The position numbers and the translations under genes were made by a program. A DNA stretch of 64,000 bases from Nitrospira sp. (GTDB taxonomy: Bacteria > Nitrospirota > Nitrospiria > Nitrospirales > Nitrospiraceae): NCBI GenBank assembly GCA_030123565.1, contig CP126122.1, forward strand, positions 1,375,001 through 1,439,000. Direction: 5' to 3'. Every line of letters starts with the position of its first letter. Position 1 is the first letter of the stretch. Below are positions 33,749-42,920 of this stretch, in pieces. The notes below the pieces were generated by a model. It was not told the DNA's origin. It saw only the letters and a program-made list of their open reading frames with translations, and made no database searches.

Positions 33749-34540
33749 TTAGGTTCCCTGAAACGAGGTTTTGAGAAATGCGACGGTCGCTTCCCAAGCC
33801 TGTGCGGCGGCCGTCGCGTTGTATCCGGCCGGATGTGTCTCGTCGCAGAACGCGTGTGAGGCGTCGGCGTAGGTCTTGATTTCGATCCGCTTCCCTTGGC
33901 TCGCTGCGTTCCGGAGATGGTCGACATCCTCCTGGGTGGCCCAGGTATCCTGTTCTGCTTGATGGTACAACAACGGGCTGAACATGTTCTTGAGGTCGTC
34001 GGGAGCCGTGACTTTCCCATAATAGGCCACGGCTGCGCGCAGCCTCTTGCGCTGGCAGGCGAACCGGATGGCGAGGGATCCTCCCATTCCGAAGCCGACC
34101 ACGCCGTGGATGTTGCGCTTGATGTGTTCGCGGGTGTTGAGGTATTCGCAGCAGGAGTTGATGTCTTGAAGCAGCAGCTGGCTGTTACATTTGTTCATGA
34201 GCGCCTCCGCCACTTCGGCGTTGGCCGTCACCATGCCGCCCAGCCGCCCGTACAACTTCGGAATGAGTACGCCGTATCCTTCGCAGGCCAGCCTGGCGCC
34301 CAGATCCGTGATCTGGGAGTTCAAACCCCACCATTCGTGCAGCAGCACGATACCGGGATAGACGCCCTTGTCCTGCGGCCAGAACTGAATGCATTCCACC
34401 TGTACCTCTTTGCTCACTCGCGTCTTGGCGTAGGGGTCCACCATCACGTCTGTCGGGGTGGGAATCGCGATCCCGCTTGGGAAGCGGGCCGTACCGGTTC
34501 CGATCTGTTGGAGTGAAAAGGGTGTTGCCTGAGTAGTCAT
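33749..34540 (-). CDS. Dienelactone-hydrolase-like protein lacking the Cys nucleophile
   Basis: An alpha/beta hydrolase of the dienelactone hydrolase family, 263 residues including an unusual 50-residue N-terminal extension. Family features: GIVLLHEWWGLN, ARLACEGYGVLIPKLY, and ASHAFCDETHPAGYN with the candidate catalytic His. The nucleophile elbow is normally GFCxGG; here it reads GFGMGG, with Gly151 (codon GGA) in place of Cys. Unless another residue substitutes, it cannot act by the normal thiolate mechanism. ATG at 34540 has AAAGGA about 11 nt upstream and a strong promoter behind it. Confidence 0.85.
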   Translation of the reverse strand: MTTQATPFSLQQIGTGTARFPSGIAIPTPTDVMVDPYAKTRVSKEVQVECIQFWPQDKGVYPGIVLLHEWWGLNSQITDLGARLACEGYGVLIPKLYGRLGGMVTANAEVAEALMNKCNSQLLLQDINSCCEYLNTREHIKRNIHGVVGFGMGGSLAIRFACQRKRLRAAVAYYGKVTAPDDLKNMFSPLLYHQAEQDTWATQEDVDHLRNAASQGKRIEIKTYADASHAFCDETHPAGYNATAAAQAWEATVAFLKTSFQGT

Positions 34541-34604
34541 AGGCGAGAGAGTCCTTTCTCGATCGTCTTGGACCGACAGCGGCAAGCTGGCGGATCTGTC
34601 TGGT

Positions 34605-34634
34605 ACTATAGGGAGCCCATTCGGACATTGTCAA
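34605..34634 (-). promoter_or_regulatory. Strong sigma-70 promoter for the dienelactone-hydrolase-like gene
   Basis: On the minus strand, perfect TTGACA (34629-34634), 18-bp spacer, TATAGT (34605-34610, 5/6). One of the best promoter matches in the window. Confidence 0.65.
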
Positions 34635-34704
34635 TCCAAGCGAAGCCCCTCGGCGCGGCCATATTGACCCGTCGTCATCTGCTCGGTACAGTGCGTCCTT
34701 ACGG

Positions 34705-35688
34705 ATGACTCACGCTCCCCTCACACCCCTCGGAATCGGACTGATCGGGCTCGGTCGGCACGGCAGCCGATATGCCAAACACCTCTCGGTCGACCTTCCT
34801 GAAGCCCGCCTGGCTGCGGTCTGTCGCAGGCGGAGAGGGGAGGGCAGCGGGCTGCCTCAGGCCGTGCCTTGCTACGATGATTATCACGCCTTGATTGCCG
34901 ATTCCCAGGTGGAAGCGGTCGTGGTGGTCACACCTCCGGTGCTCAATCGCGAGATCTGTACGGCCGTTGCGCGGGCGAAGAAACCGCTGTTGGTGGAGAA
35001 GCCATTGGCGATCACGGCGGAGGAGGCGCGAGCGATTGCGCGAGAGGCCCGACAGAGCGGAACGGTGATGATGACTGCGCAGACCCTGCGGTTCGATGCG
35101 ACGGTGGTCGGCCTGCGCGAGCGGCAGGCCAGGCTCGGGACCCTTCAATACCTCAGCCTTGCCAGCCGCATGGAACCACGCGGGCTCAGTGAAGATGACC
35201 GCTGGTTCGGAGGCCGTGGCTGTGTGCTTGAGACCGGCATCCATTTGCTGGATCTGGTGCGTTTCTTGACGGGGGACGAGGTGCACACCGTGTCCTGTGA
35301 CATGGACCTGGTGCCTCCAGAGGGAGCGGAACGGCTGGTGGTCGGCCGACTGACGACCAGCCGAGGGCTCGTCTGTCTATTGGATGTCTCGCGGCTGTCC
35401 TCCGGCCGGATCGGGCGAGTCGAACTCATCGGCAGCGAGGGGCAATTGGCGGCGGACTGGTGCGGACGGCGGATCATGCAGGTTTCTGCGCATCATGGCC
35501 CAGGGGAATGGCAGACTGCCGCCGATCCGACCGTGCTCGGCACGCTGCGTTCATTCATACGGTCGGTGCGCGAAGGTGTGCCCCCGCCCGTCACGATCGA
35601 AGACGGCAAACGAGCGGTGGAGATCGCCGAAGCCTGTTATACTTCGGCGCAGCAGGGCGGACTGGCTGTCCCGGTCGAGTACGCCTGA
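34705..35688 (+). CDS. Gfo/Idh/MocA family oxidoreductase
   Basis: A 327-residue NAD(P)-dependent dehydrogenase-type protein. The N-terminal Rossmann fold has the dinucleotide loop GLIGLGRHGSRYAK (about 12-25) and the hallmark EKP motif (LLVEKPLAIT, near residue 97). The C-terminal alpha/beta domain includes ETGIHLLDLVRFLTG, with a His in the usual catalytic neighbourhood. Such enzymes reduce or oxidise sugars or related compounds; the substrate is undetermined. No ribosome site precedes ATG at 34705, so the true start is less certain. Confidence 0.85.
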   Translation: MTHAPLTPLGIGLIGLGRHGSRYAKHLSVDLPEARLAAVCRRRRGEGSGLPQAVPCYDDYHALIADSQVEAVVVVTPPVLNREICTAVARAKKPLLVEKPLAITAEEARAIAREARQSGTVMMTAQTLRFDATVVGLRERQARLGTLQYLSLASRMEPRGLSEDDRWFGGRGCVLETGIHLLDLVRFLTGDEVHTVSCDMDLVPPEGAERLVVGRLTTSRGLVCLLDVSRLSSGRIGRVELIGSEGQLAADWCGRRIMQVSAHHGPGEWQTAADPTVLGTLRSFIRSVREGVPPPVTIEDGKRAVEIAEACYTSAQQGGLAVPVEYA

Positions 35689-35689
35689 C

Positions 35690-35926
35690 TCAGGTTTCTG
35701 CGACGATGTGCGTATCGGTTTCTTCCACCCCGTCGATGGCATGGATGCGTGAGATCACGACATCCGAGAGGGCGCGTTCGTCCGCCACATTGATAAATAC
35801 GAAAATGTCCGGTTGGCCGAAACAGGCATGCAGTTGTTCGATACCGGCAATGCCCTTAAGGGCGGTCAGGACCGACTTGCTTTTTCCTGCCTTGACCTTG
35901 ATGAGAATGTAGGCTTTCGTTGCCAT
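35690..35926 (-). CDS. Stand-alone Lrp/AsnC ligand-binding (RAM) domain protein
   Basis: A 78-residue protein equal to the effector-binding half of Lrp/AsnC regulators with no DNA-binding domain. The pattern AYILIKVKAGKSKSVLTALK, then GQPDIFVFINVADERALSD, and a closing strand is typical. Such proteins form oligomers and may sense amino acids. Two ATGs are adjacent; the second (35926) is better spaced from AGGAGG. It ends 1 bp after the oxidoreductase stop, in convergent orientation. Confidence 0.85.
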   Translation of the reverse strand: MATKAYILIKVKAGKSKSVLTALKGIAGIEQLHACFGQPDIFVFINVADERALSDVVISRIHAIDGVEETDTHIVAET

Positions 35927-35994
35927 CATGCCTCCTGGGTTGAGCGTGGTGAGCAGCGTGATCGACTCCGTCGATGACGACGGGCGCAGAAACG

Positions 35995-36678
35995 TCATTT
36001 CGATTCCGCGCCGGGCATCTCCCGGCGCCGCTGGGCATAGACCTCCTGGAATGTTGTGTTCTGGGCGGAAAAGGCAGCGGTACTCTGCCGATACAACTGC
36101 GCAAGCATGTCGAAATCGGCCCTGCCGATATTGAATTCCTGAAAGCCTTCGCGGAGGCCGTTGGCACCCCAATCGTTTGTCTGTTGTCCGGCCTCGATCA
36201 CCGCGTCAAAGGTTTCTGCCGACCAGCCACCGCGTCGGAAAGAGGTTTCGATGGCGTCGGCATCGGTGCCGAACTTGGCGCGTTGTGCCTCCATGAAAAA
36301 TTGCCGCACCGCCGGGTGGCGGCTTTTCAAGAAGGCCGACTGAAACTGAATGACGGCCTTGATGATACCGTTGGCTTGCGGCGTGCCCTCCGGCGGCAGG
36401 ACACCGGCATCTTCAAACGTGGCGAGCAGTGCCATGACCGATCCGATATAGGGAGAGGGAGTCCGCGCCGGTTGAACGGTCGTCTGGGTGACCATCGTCG
36501 GCCCTTCGGTCCGTGACTGGCTCAGCACCATGCTCGGGAAGAGGAACGACAAGGAGAGCCCCAGCAGGAAGGAGCACGATCTGATCGACGGCCTGCGTCC
36601 GATCGACCGGATCGCCTGGTGCGGTTCACCGGTTCGTGAAGTGGCCGGCGCACGCCGACTCTCACATGGTGCCAGCAT
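35995..36678 (-). CDS. Exported helical hypothetical protein
   Basis: A 227-residue protein of unknown family. A hydrophobic stretch (CSFLLGLSLSFLFPSMVLS, about 36-54) looks like a signal peptide with an unusually long Arg-rich n-region, so the true start is uncertain. The mature part is helical and includes FQSAFLKSRHPAVRQFFMEA and FDMLAQLYRQSTAAF. A perfect TATAAT (36686-36691, minus strand) lies 7 nt before ATG 36678, so if that start is right the mRNA would be nearly leaderless. No ribosome site is seen. Confidence 0.6.
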   Translation of the reverse strand: MLAPCESRRAPATSRTGEPHQAIRSIGRRPSIRSCSFLLGLSLSFLFPSMVLSQSRTEGPTMVTQTTVQPARTPSPYIGSVMALLATFEDAGVLPPEGTPQANGIIKAVIQFQSAFLKSRHPAVRQFFMEAQRAKFGTDADAIETSFRRGGWSAETFDAVIEAGQQTNDWGANGLREGFQEFNIGRADFDMLAQLYRQSTAAFSAQNTTFQEVYAQRRREMPGAESK

Positions 36679-36752
36679 GTCGCGCATTATACAGAACGAG
36701 CGCAGGGCACGCCACACAGGGATCGAGGTCTGTCGAACGAAGAGGGCGGCGA

Positions 36753-36782
36753 TTGAATTCAGCGGGAGCGGCTGCCTATAAT
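36753..36782 (+). promoter_or_regulatory. Strong promoter for yifB
   Basis: TTGAAT (36753-36758), 18-bp spacer, perfect TATAAT (36777-36782), about 70 bp before the GTG start. Confidence 0.65.
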
Positions 36783-36855
36783 TCGGCCACTGGAGCAGGT
36801 TTGCAGCTTGTCATGGGTGGTTCAGTCTTGGGTCGCGGCGTCTATTGAGGTGATT

Positions 36856-38385
36856 GTGCTGGCCAAGGTCTTGAGTGCCGCGATCGTCGGAATCGAAGCC
36901 CATCTGGTTGATGTGGAAGTCGATATCTCGTCCGGTCTTCCACAGTTTTCCATCGTCGGTCTGCCCGATGCCACCGTGCGCGAGAGTCGTGATCGGGTGC
37001 GTGCCGCGCTCAAGAACAGCGGTTTTCACTTTCCCGTCAAAAGGATCACGGTAAACCTGGCGCCGGCGAATATTAAGAAGGAAGGGGCAGGGCTGGACCT
37101 GGCCATCGCGCTCGGCATCCTGGCGGCGGAAGAGATCATTCCCTGCGACGCGGTCAAGGCACATGTCTTTGTAGGGGAACTCTCGCTCGACGGACGTCTG
37201 AAACCGATTCCCGGCGCCCTCTCGATCGGCGCCGTCTGTCGCCGTCGTCATCGCCTATTGGTGCCGGCGGAGAATGCCGGAGAGGCGGCCCTGGTCGAGG
37301 GCTCGCAGGTATTTCCCATCCATACTTTGCCGGAGGCGGTGGAATTTTTGCGCGGAGCCCAGGTTATCGGTCCTGCATCGGCGGTGCGTGACGGTATGGA
37401 TATCGTCGGATCCGTAGAAGATGACGATTTTGCCGACGTCAAGGGGCAGGCCCACGCGAAACGGGCGCTGGAGGTGGCGGCGGCAGGCGGTCACAACCTG
37501 CTCATGATGGGTCCGCCCGGAGCAGGCAAGACCATGTTGGCGCGACGCCTCCCGGGAATCCTGCCCCTGCTCACCCAGGAAGAGGCGCTGGAGACCAGCC
37601 GTATTCACAGCGTGGTCGGGCAACTCTCGCGGGAACACCCGTTGCTGTGTCGGCGGCCGTTTCGCGCGCCTCACCATAGTATTTCAGAAGCCGGCCTGAT
37701 TGGAGGCGGGTCCACGCCAAGGCCCGGTGAAGTGTCGCTCGCGCACAACGGTGTGTTGTTTCTCGACGAGACCGGAGAATTCGGGCGCGCGACGCTCGAT
37801 GGATTGCGCCAGCCCCTTGAGGACGGCCATGTGACCGTCACGCGCGCCGGCGGGTCCTTGCGATTTCCCGCCCGCTTCATGCTCGTGGCCGCGATGAATC
37901 CCTGCCCCTGCGGCTATTACGGCGATCGGACGAGGGACTGTGTCTGCAGCGTGACGCAGGTCCGGCGCTATCGGGGCCGTCTGTCCGGTCCGCTCTTGGA
38001 CCGTCTGGATCTGCAGATCGAGGTGCCGGCCGTTCCCATTCGCGCCTTGGGCGACGATCTGCCTGCTACGGATTCGTCGGCGGCGATCAGGGAGCGGGTG
38101 ATCGCCGCCAGGACACGGCAGGCGGAACGGTATCGACGAGAGGGGATCTCCATCAACGCGCAATTGAAACCACGCCACCTGAAGCAGTATTGTGCGGTGG
38201 ATAGGGCAGGTCGAGAGTTGTTGGAGCAGGCGATGGCCCGGTTGGGGTTTTCGGCCCGTGCGCACGGCAGGATCCTTCGCGTGGCAAGGACTATTGCCGA
38301 TTTGGCCGAGTCTGCTAGTATCGGTCCCTCGCATCTGGCCGAGGCCGTTCAATACAGAAGTTTCGATCGCCGAGTGGAATTGTGA
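36856..38385 (+). CDS. comM: YifB/ComM family Mg-chelatase-like AAA ATPase
   Basis: ComM-type ATPases are hexameric helicases that help integrate incoming single-stranded DNA by branch migration. The 509-residue length is normal. Features: N-terminal Lon-like domain (GIEAHLVDVEVDISSGLP, residues about 10-27), Walker A GPPGAGKTML, Walker B-type LFLDETGEF, and the zinc-type NPCPCGYYGD motif. GTG at 36856 follows GAGGTGATT; a GTG 6 bp upstream is possible. A membrane microprotein follows directly. Confidence 0.92.
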   Translation: MLAKVLSAAIVGIEAHLVDVEVDISSGLPQFSIVGLPDATVRESRDRVRAALKNSGFHFPVKRITVNLAPANIKKEGAGLDLAIALGILAAEEIIPCDAVKAHVFVGELSLDGRLKPIPGALSIGAVCRRRHRLLVPAENAGEAALVEGSQVFPIHTLPEAVEFLRGAQVIGPASAVRDGMDIVGSVEDDDFADVKGQAHAKRALEVAAAGGHNLLMMGPPGAGKTMLARRLPGILPLLTQEEALETSRIHSVVGQLSREHPLLCRRPFRAPHHSISEAGLIGGGSTPRPGEVSLAHNGVLFLDETGEFGRATLDGLRQPLEDGHVTVTRAGGSLRFPARFMLVAAMNPCPCGYYGDRTRDCVCSVTQVRRYRGRLSGPLLDRLDLQIEVPAVPIRALGDDLPATDSSAAIRERVIAARTRQAERYRREGISINAQLKPRHLKQYCAVDRAGRELLEQAMARLGFSARAHGRILRVARTIADLAESASIGPSHLAEAVQYRSFDRRVEL

Positions 38386-38396
38386 GGGACTCGCCG

Positions 38397-38612
38397 ATGC
38401 TCCATACCGCCAAAGTCTTCGCCTGGTGGTTCATTGTCGGTGCGACCATGGCACTGGCCGTGATTCTATTGCAGGGGGGGATTCGCGAGGCGATACAGGC
38501 GCAAGGGTCGGTGTGGGAGTTGAAACTGGTGGAATTGTTGACCACGATTCTGGGCGGAGGATTGCTGGGCGGTTGTATCGCGTTGATTTTGGATCGCATC
38601 AAGAAAGCGTGA
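38397..38612 (+). CDS. Small two-helix membrane protein
   Basis: A 71-residue protein with membrane helices at about 9-28 and 46-64 (the second is GGGLLGGCIALILD) and a short basic end. ATG at 38397 is 8 nt after GAGGG; a GTG at 38382 would overlap the yifB stop as GTGA. A 7-bp-stem hairpin (38614-38630) follows the stop. Function unknown. Confidence 0.65.
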   Translation: MLHTAKVFAWWFIVGATMALAVILLQGGIREAIQAQGSVWELKLVELLTTILGGGLLGGCIALILDRIKKA

Positions 38613-38654
38613 ACGGCACCGCCGGTGCCGCGTATCGTAAAGGAGTGACGGGCA

Positions 38655-39080
38655 ATGGATATTGAAGTCGGTTCGAATCTCTATCGAAATTCCAACGGCA
38701 TCATCGACATCGAAGGGGTGCCCCAGTTTGAAGTGGCGATCAAGGAACCGGCCCATGCCCTGCTGGTGAACTTTGCGCTGTTCGACGACACGGGGCGCAT
38801 GATGGCCAAGGTGGTCGACAGCAACCTGACGTTCAACGAGAAACGAGCCTATCGACTTGCCAAGAGTTCAACGAGCGTTTCGCTGAAACACGAAGAGTCC
38901 GGGACGATGGTATTCATGCTGGAATTGCGCGAGGGCAACCGGGTGGTGTTCAGCCGCGGGACGTTCCACACGATCAAGGGACATCGGTTGGACGTATCGC
39001 AAACCGAATGGAAGATCGACAAGAAACGCTCCAGCGGCAAGGAAACCGACGTGAAGGGAGGGGCGGTCTCCATCGGGTAG
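38655..39080 (+). CDS. Hypothetical soluble protein
   Basis: A 141-residue protein without signal or membrane helix. The first 110 residues form a beta-rich pattern (FEVAIKEPAHALLVNFALFD, TMVFMLELREGNRVVFSRGTF) and the C-terminus is Lys/Ser-rich. I do not recognise a family. ATG at 38655 has AAAGGAG upstream. It follows the yifB group on the same strand and is convergent with clpB. Confidence 0.65.
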   Translation: MDIEVGSNLYRNSNGIIDIEGVPQFEVAIKEPAHALLVNFALFDDTGRMMAKVVDSNLTFNEKRAYRLAKSSTSVSLKHEESGTMVFMLELREGNRVVFSRGTFHTIKGHRLDVSQTEWKIDKKRSSGKETDVKGGAVSIG

Positions 39081-39134
39081 CAGCGCTGTCCTGCGGAGAA
39101 ACCACCCCGCCTGTGTGATACGACCGCGCGTTCC

Positions 39135-41729
39135 TTATGGCGCGACAGTCGGGACAATGACGATCTGTCCGTCTTTGAGATCGACCATCGCGGTATCGCC
39201 GTCCCGCAGCTCTCCTTTGATCAGTTGGCGAGCCATCGGGGTTTCGATCTCCTGCTGAATCAGCCGCTTCAAGGGCCTGGCTCCGTAGACCGGGTCATAG
39301 CCGCGCCGGCCGAGGTCCTTGAGCGCCGCCGGCGTGACCGTCAGCGTGATCCGTCGCTCCGTCAGCCGGGCACGTAACCGCTCCAATTGAATCTCCACGA
39401 TCCGCGTCAGGTGCTCATTCCCCAAGGCGTGGAAGACCACGATCTCGTCCACCCGGTTCAAAAACTCCGGCCTGAAGTGGGCCCGCAATTCGCCGGTCAC
39501 CTGGGCCTTCATCGTTTCATAGGAGGCGCCGGCCTGTTGGGCCTCCAGGATATGGTGGCTCCCGATGTTCGAGGTCATGATCAAGACCGTGTTTTTGAAA
39601 TCCACGGTGCGACCTTGGGAATCGGTCAGCCGTCCGTCGTCGAGGACCTGCAATAGGATATTGAAGACATCATGGTGCGCCTTTTCGATTTCGTCGAAGA
39701 GAATGACGGAAAAGGGATGCCGGCGCACCGCTTCGGTGAGCTGGCCGCCCTCTTCGTAGCCGACGTAGCCGGGAGGGGCGCCGATCAGTCGCGCCACCGT
39801 ATGTTTTTCCATGTATTCCGACATATCGATGCGGATGAGATTCGCCTCGTCGTCGAAGAGCGTCGCCGCGAGCGCCCGCGCCAATTCCGTCTTTCCGACG
39901 CCGGTCGGGCCGAGGAACAGAAACGAACCGATCGGCCGATTGGGGTCCTTGATGCCGGATCGCGCCCGTAACACGGCGTCGGCGACGGCGTTGACCGCCT
40001 GTTCCTGCCCAACGACGCGACGGTGCAGGAGTTCGTCCAGCTTCAGAAGTTTCTCCATTTCACCTTCGACGAGGCGGGTGACCGGAATCCCGGTCCAACG
40101 GCTGACGACGGCGGCGATATCCTCTTCGTCTACCTCCTCTTTCAGCAGCCGACTCTCGTTTTGCTTCTTGCCGAGGTACTGTTGTTCCAGTTCGAGCTCC
40201 CGTTCGAGTCGCGGCAGTTCGCCGTATCGCAGCTCGGCGACCTTGTTCAAATCATAGGCCCGTTCCGACCGCTCGATCGTCTGTTTGACCTCTTCGATCT
40301 GCTGGCGGATTTTTCTGAGTTTGCTGACCGAATTCTTTTCGGATTCCCAGCGCGTCTTCAAGGCCTGGAGGTCGCGGTTTTTTTCGGTCAGTTCCTTTTC
40401 AATCGATTGGAGGCGGGCCTTGCTGCCGGGGTCGGTTTCCTTTTTCAGCGCTTCCCGTTCGATTTCCAGTTGCAGCACCTTCCTTGAAACTTCGTCCAGC
40501 TCAGCCGGCAGGCTGTCGATTTCGGTCCGGAGGCGCGCGGCTGCTTCGTCGACCAGGTCGATGGCCTTGTCCGGCAGGAAGCGGTCGCCGATGTATCGAT
40601 TGGAGAGCTTGGCCGCGGCGACGAGGGCGGCGTCTTTGATGCGTACGCCGTGGTGCACTTCGTACCGTTCTTTCAGACCGCGCAGGATCGAAATGGTGTT
40701 CTCCACGCTCGGTTGGTCCACCAGCACCGTTTGAAAGCGGCGCTCCAGCGCTGCATCCTTCTCGATGTGTTTACGATATTCGTCCAGGGTCGTGGCGCCG
40801 ATGAGGTGCAATTCGCCCCTGGCCAACATCGGTTTGAGCAGATTGGCGGCATCCATCGCCCCTTCCGCGGCGCCTGCTCCCACGACAGTATGCAATTCGT
40901 CGATGAACAGCAGGACCTGTCCCTGCGCCGCCTGGATCTCTTTCAGAACGGCTTTCAAGCGCTCTTCGAATTCGCCGCGAAACTTGGCGCCGGCCACGAG
41001 GGCTCCCATGTCGAGGACCACGACGCGCTTCTGTTTCAACCCTTCCGGCACGTCTCCCTTGACGATCCGTTGGGCCAGCCCTTCGACGATGGCCGTCTTG
41101 CCCACGCCTGGTTCGCCGATGAGGACCGGATTGTTTTTAGTTCGCCGTGAGAGGATCTGAATGGTTCGTCTGATTTCGTCGTCCCGGCCGATGACCGGAT
41201 CCAGCTTGCCCTGTCCGGCCAATCGCGTCAGGTCGCGCCCGTATTTTTCCAGCGCCTGATAAGTGCCTTCCGGGTCCTGGCTCGTCACTCGCTGGTTGCC
41301 CCGCACTTGTTGTAACGCCGTCAGCAGGCGATCGCGCGTGAGGTTGAGCCGGCGAAACAGACCGCCTTCTTCCACCATGGCCAGGACGATGTGTTCGATA
41401 CTGAGAAATTCGTCGCGCAGCTCCTTCATCTGGTCTTCGGCTTTGGTCAGGAGAGTGCCTAAGCGGGGAGTCAGGTGGATTTGTCCTGGTGCCGCGCCGG
41501 GACCTTGAACCTGCGGCACCTTGGCCAGTGCCTGCTCCGCTGCCTGACGGACCGCGGCGGGAGATACGCCGGCCTGTTCAAATAACGATCCCGCGATGCC
41601 CTTCTCCTGTTCCAGGAGGGCCAGCAGCAGATGTTCGACGTCGATCCCCTGGTGCCCCCGGCGCATGGCAAGGGCGGATGCGCTCTGCAAGGCTTCTTGA
41701 AGTTTCACGGTCATACGGTTCATATCCAT
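39135..41729 (-). CDS. clpB: ATP-dependent disaggregase ClpB
   Basis: ClpB is a hexameric AAA+ chaperone that, with DnaK, pulls polypeptides out of aggregates. The 864-residue protein has the N-domain (to about 145), two ATPase domains with Walker [11 protein letters not shown] and [10 protein letters not shown], and the long coiled-coil middle domain (about 400-520) that separates ClpB from ClpA/ClpC. ATG at 41729 ([14 protein letters not shown]) follows CAGGAG at 8 nt. A promoter and a perfect palindrome lie upstream. No CIRCE, HspR or CtsR box was recognised. Confidence 0.97.
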   Translation of the reverse strand: MDMNRMTVKLQEALQSASALAMRRGHQGIDVEHLLLALLEQEKGIAGSLFEQAGVSPAAVRQAAEQALAKVPQVQGPGAAPGQIHLTPRLGTLLTKAEDQMKELRDEFLSIEHIVLAMVEEGGLFRRLNLTRDRLLTALQQVRGNQRVTSQDPEGTYQALEKYGRDLTRLAGQGKLDPVIGRDDEIRRTIQILSRRTKNNPVLIGEPGVGKTAIVEGLAQRIVKGDVPEGLKQKRVVVLDMGALVAGAKFRGEFEERLKAVLKEIQAAQGQVLLFIDELHTVVGAGAAEGAMDAANLLKPMLARGELHLIGATTLDEYRKHIEKDAALERRFQTVLVDQPSVENTISILRGLKERYEVHHGVRIKDAALVAAAKLSNRYIGDRFLPDKAIDLVDEAAARLRTEIDSLPAELDEVSRKVLQLEIEREALKKETDPGSKARLQSIEKELTEKNRDLQALKTRWESEKNSVSKLRKIRQQIEEVKQTIERSERAYDLNKVAELRYGELPRLERELELEQQYLGKKQNESRLLKEEVDEEDIAAVVSRWTGIPVTRLVEGEMEKLLKLDELLHRRVVGQEQAVNAVADAVLRARSGIKDPNRPIGSFLFLGPTGVGKTELARALAATLFDDEANLIRIDMSEYMEKHTVARLIGAPPGYVGYEEGGQLTEAVRRHPFSVILFDEIEKAHHDVFNILLQVLDDGRLTDSQGRTVDFKNTVLIMTSNIGSHHILEAQQAGASYETMKAQVTGELRAHFRPEFLNRVDEIVVFHALGNEHLTRIVEIQLERLRARLTERRITLTVTPAALKDLGRRGYDPVYGARPLKRLIQQEIETPMARQLIKGELRDGDTAMVDLKDGQIVIVPTVAP

Positions 41730-41765
41730 ATGTATCACTCCTGATTGTATGCCTTTACTGAAAGA

Positions 41766-41793
41766 ACATAATCACCTCGCTGTGCAAGTCAAT
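41766..41793 (-). promoter_or_regulatory. Candidate clpB promoter
   Basis: On the minus strand, TTGACT (41788-41793), 16-bp spacer, TATGTT (41766-41771), about 37 bp before the start codon. Confidence 0.55.
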
Positions 41794-41795
41794 GG

Positions 41796-41814
41796 CGGAA
41801 TAGCCTATTCCGCT
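41796..41814. promoter_or_regulatory. Perfect 19-bp palindrome beside the clpB -35 box
   Basis: GCGGAATAG-C-CTATTCCGC is a perfect 9-bp inverted repeat about one base, 2 bp upstream of the clpB -35. Size and position fit an activator or repressor site; the sequence does not match the heat-shock operators I know. Confidence 0.6.
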
Positions 41815-41952
41815 TCTGCTCCGGAGGCAAGGGCGCACCGTTCGACTTGACCTCTCCGGGTATTCCAGATTATTGTCCGCCTCCGAATGTGTCGGCAGTG
41901 TGTCTCATCACCGTGACTTTCTCGAGAAGCGACTCGTTGCGACCGTCGATTC

Positions 41953-42771
41953 ATGTTGACGCTGTTGACCTCTACATTGCACCTCTATCGTGACGCGTTG
42001 CACGCGACCGGTCGTTCCCTTGTCCGCGCATGGGTGGTGGTTCTCGCCGTCATCCTGTTCACCCTGTTGATGTGGTTCGCCGGAGTGGTTGCCAGGCCGT
42101 TGGGTATTGCCGGGGGCTTTCTGCTGGGCGCCGTCAATGCGTTGCTGATCGGCGCGACCCTCAGCCTGATCGAGCAGGCCATCAAGGGCATGCGAGGGAT
42201 CACCGTCGGCGACGTGATCGACAGCCTGGGGCATTATTTTTGGGACGTGATCAGCGTGGGATTCGTCTTGTGGATTCCCACCATGCTGCTGGATACGAGC
42301 CTGCGTGCGAATCCGGACAGCCAGTTTCTGGTGGCCGCCTGCCTCCTGCTGGTCTTTATTCTGCTGAATCCCGCTCCGGAAGTCATCTACCTGCAACGGC
42401 ATGACTCGCCTCTGGATGTGTTGAAGCGCAGCTATGACTTCGTGATCGATAACTGGATCGAGTGGTTCTTGCCGTTGGCGCTGGTCCTGGCTCCGTTGGG
42501 GTTCTCCTTGTTCATCAAACTGTCGAGTCGGCTGGGGAGGGGAGCGGGACTCGATTTCATTCAGTTGTTGCTCGTCCCGTTCACCCTGTTGACCGCCTGG
42601 TTGACCGATCTGGGAATTTCGGCTGATCTCACCGGTGCCATGGCTCTCCTGCTGACACCACCGCTCACGGTCGGCATGCTCCTCTTTCGCGGCCATCTGT
42701 TTGTGGCCCTGTCGGCCACTTCACGGCGTCAGCGCCTGTACCAATCGCAGTTTCACAATTCTTCCCGCTAG
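41953..42771 (+). CDS. Polytopic membrane protein, unknown function
   Basis: A 272-residue protein with about six membrane helices (for example WVVVLAVILFTLLMWFAGVV near 28-47 and LVAACLLLVFILLN in the middle). Overall it resembles glycerophosphoryl-diester/DUF-type membrane proteins only loosely; no family is assigned. No ribosome site is seen before ATG at 41953. The histidine kinase gene begins 149 bp downstream on the same strand. Confidence 0.6.
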   Translation: MLTLLTSTLHLYRDALHATGRSLVRAWVVVLAVILFTLLMWFAGVVARPLGIAGGFLLGAVNALLIGATLSLIEQAIKGMRGITVGDVIDSLGHYFWDVISVGFVLWIPTMLLDTSLRANPDSQFLVAACLLLVFILLNPAPEVIYLQRHDSPLDVLKRSYDFVIDNWIEWFLPLALVLAPLGFSLFIKLSSRLGRGAGLDFIQLLLVPFTLLTAWLTDLGISADLTGAMALLLTPPLTVGMLLFRGHLFVALSATSRRQRLYQSQFHNSSR

Positions 42772-42920
42772 GGTTTCGCCTCCCGTAGTGCGAGGCTTCG
42801 CCCTGTGGTCCGCATAAAACGTAGAACTTGTTGAGGGGGTGCAGGAAGTGGTGTATGGCTTAACCTACAGTGCCGATCGATCCGTTGCTCGCGCCCTTCG
42901 CTCATGGGGGTTGCTCCGTC

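Noticed and set aside
36791..36805. TGGAGCAGGTTTGCA as a sigma-54 promoter for yifB
   Set aside because: The GG-to-GC spacing is 9 nt, not 10, and a much better sigma-70 promoter overlaps just upstream.
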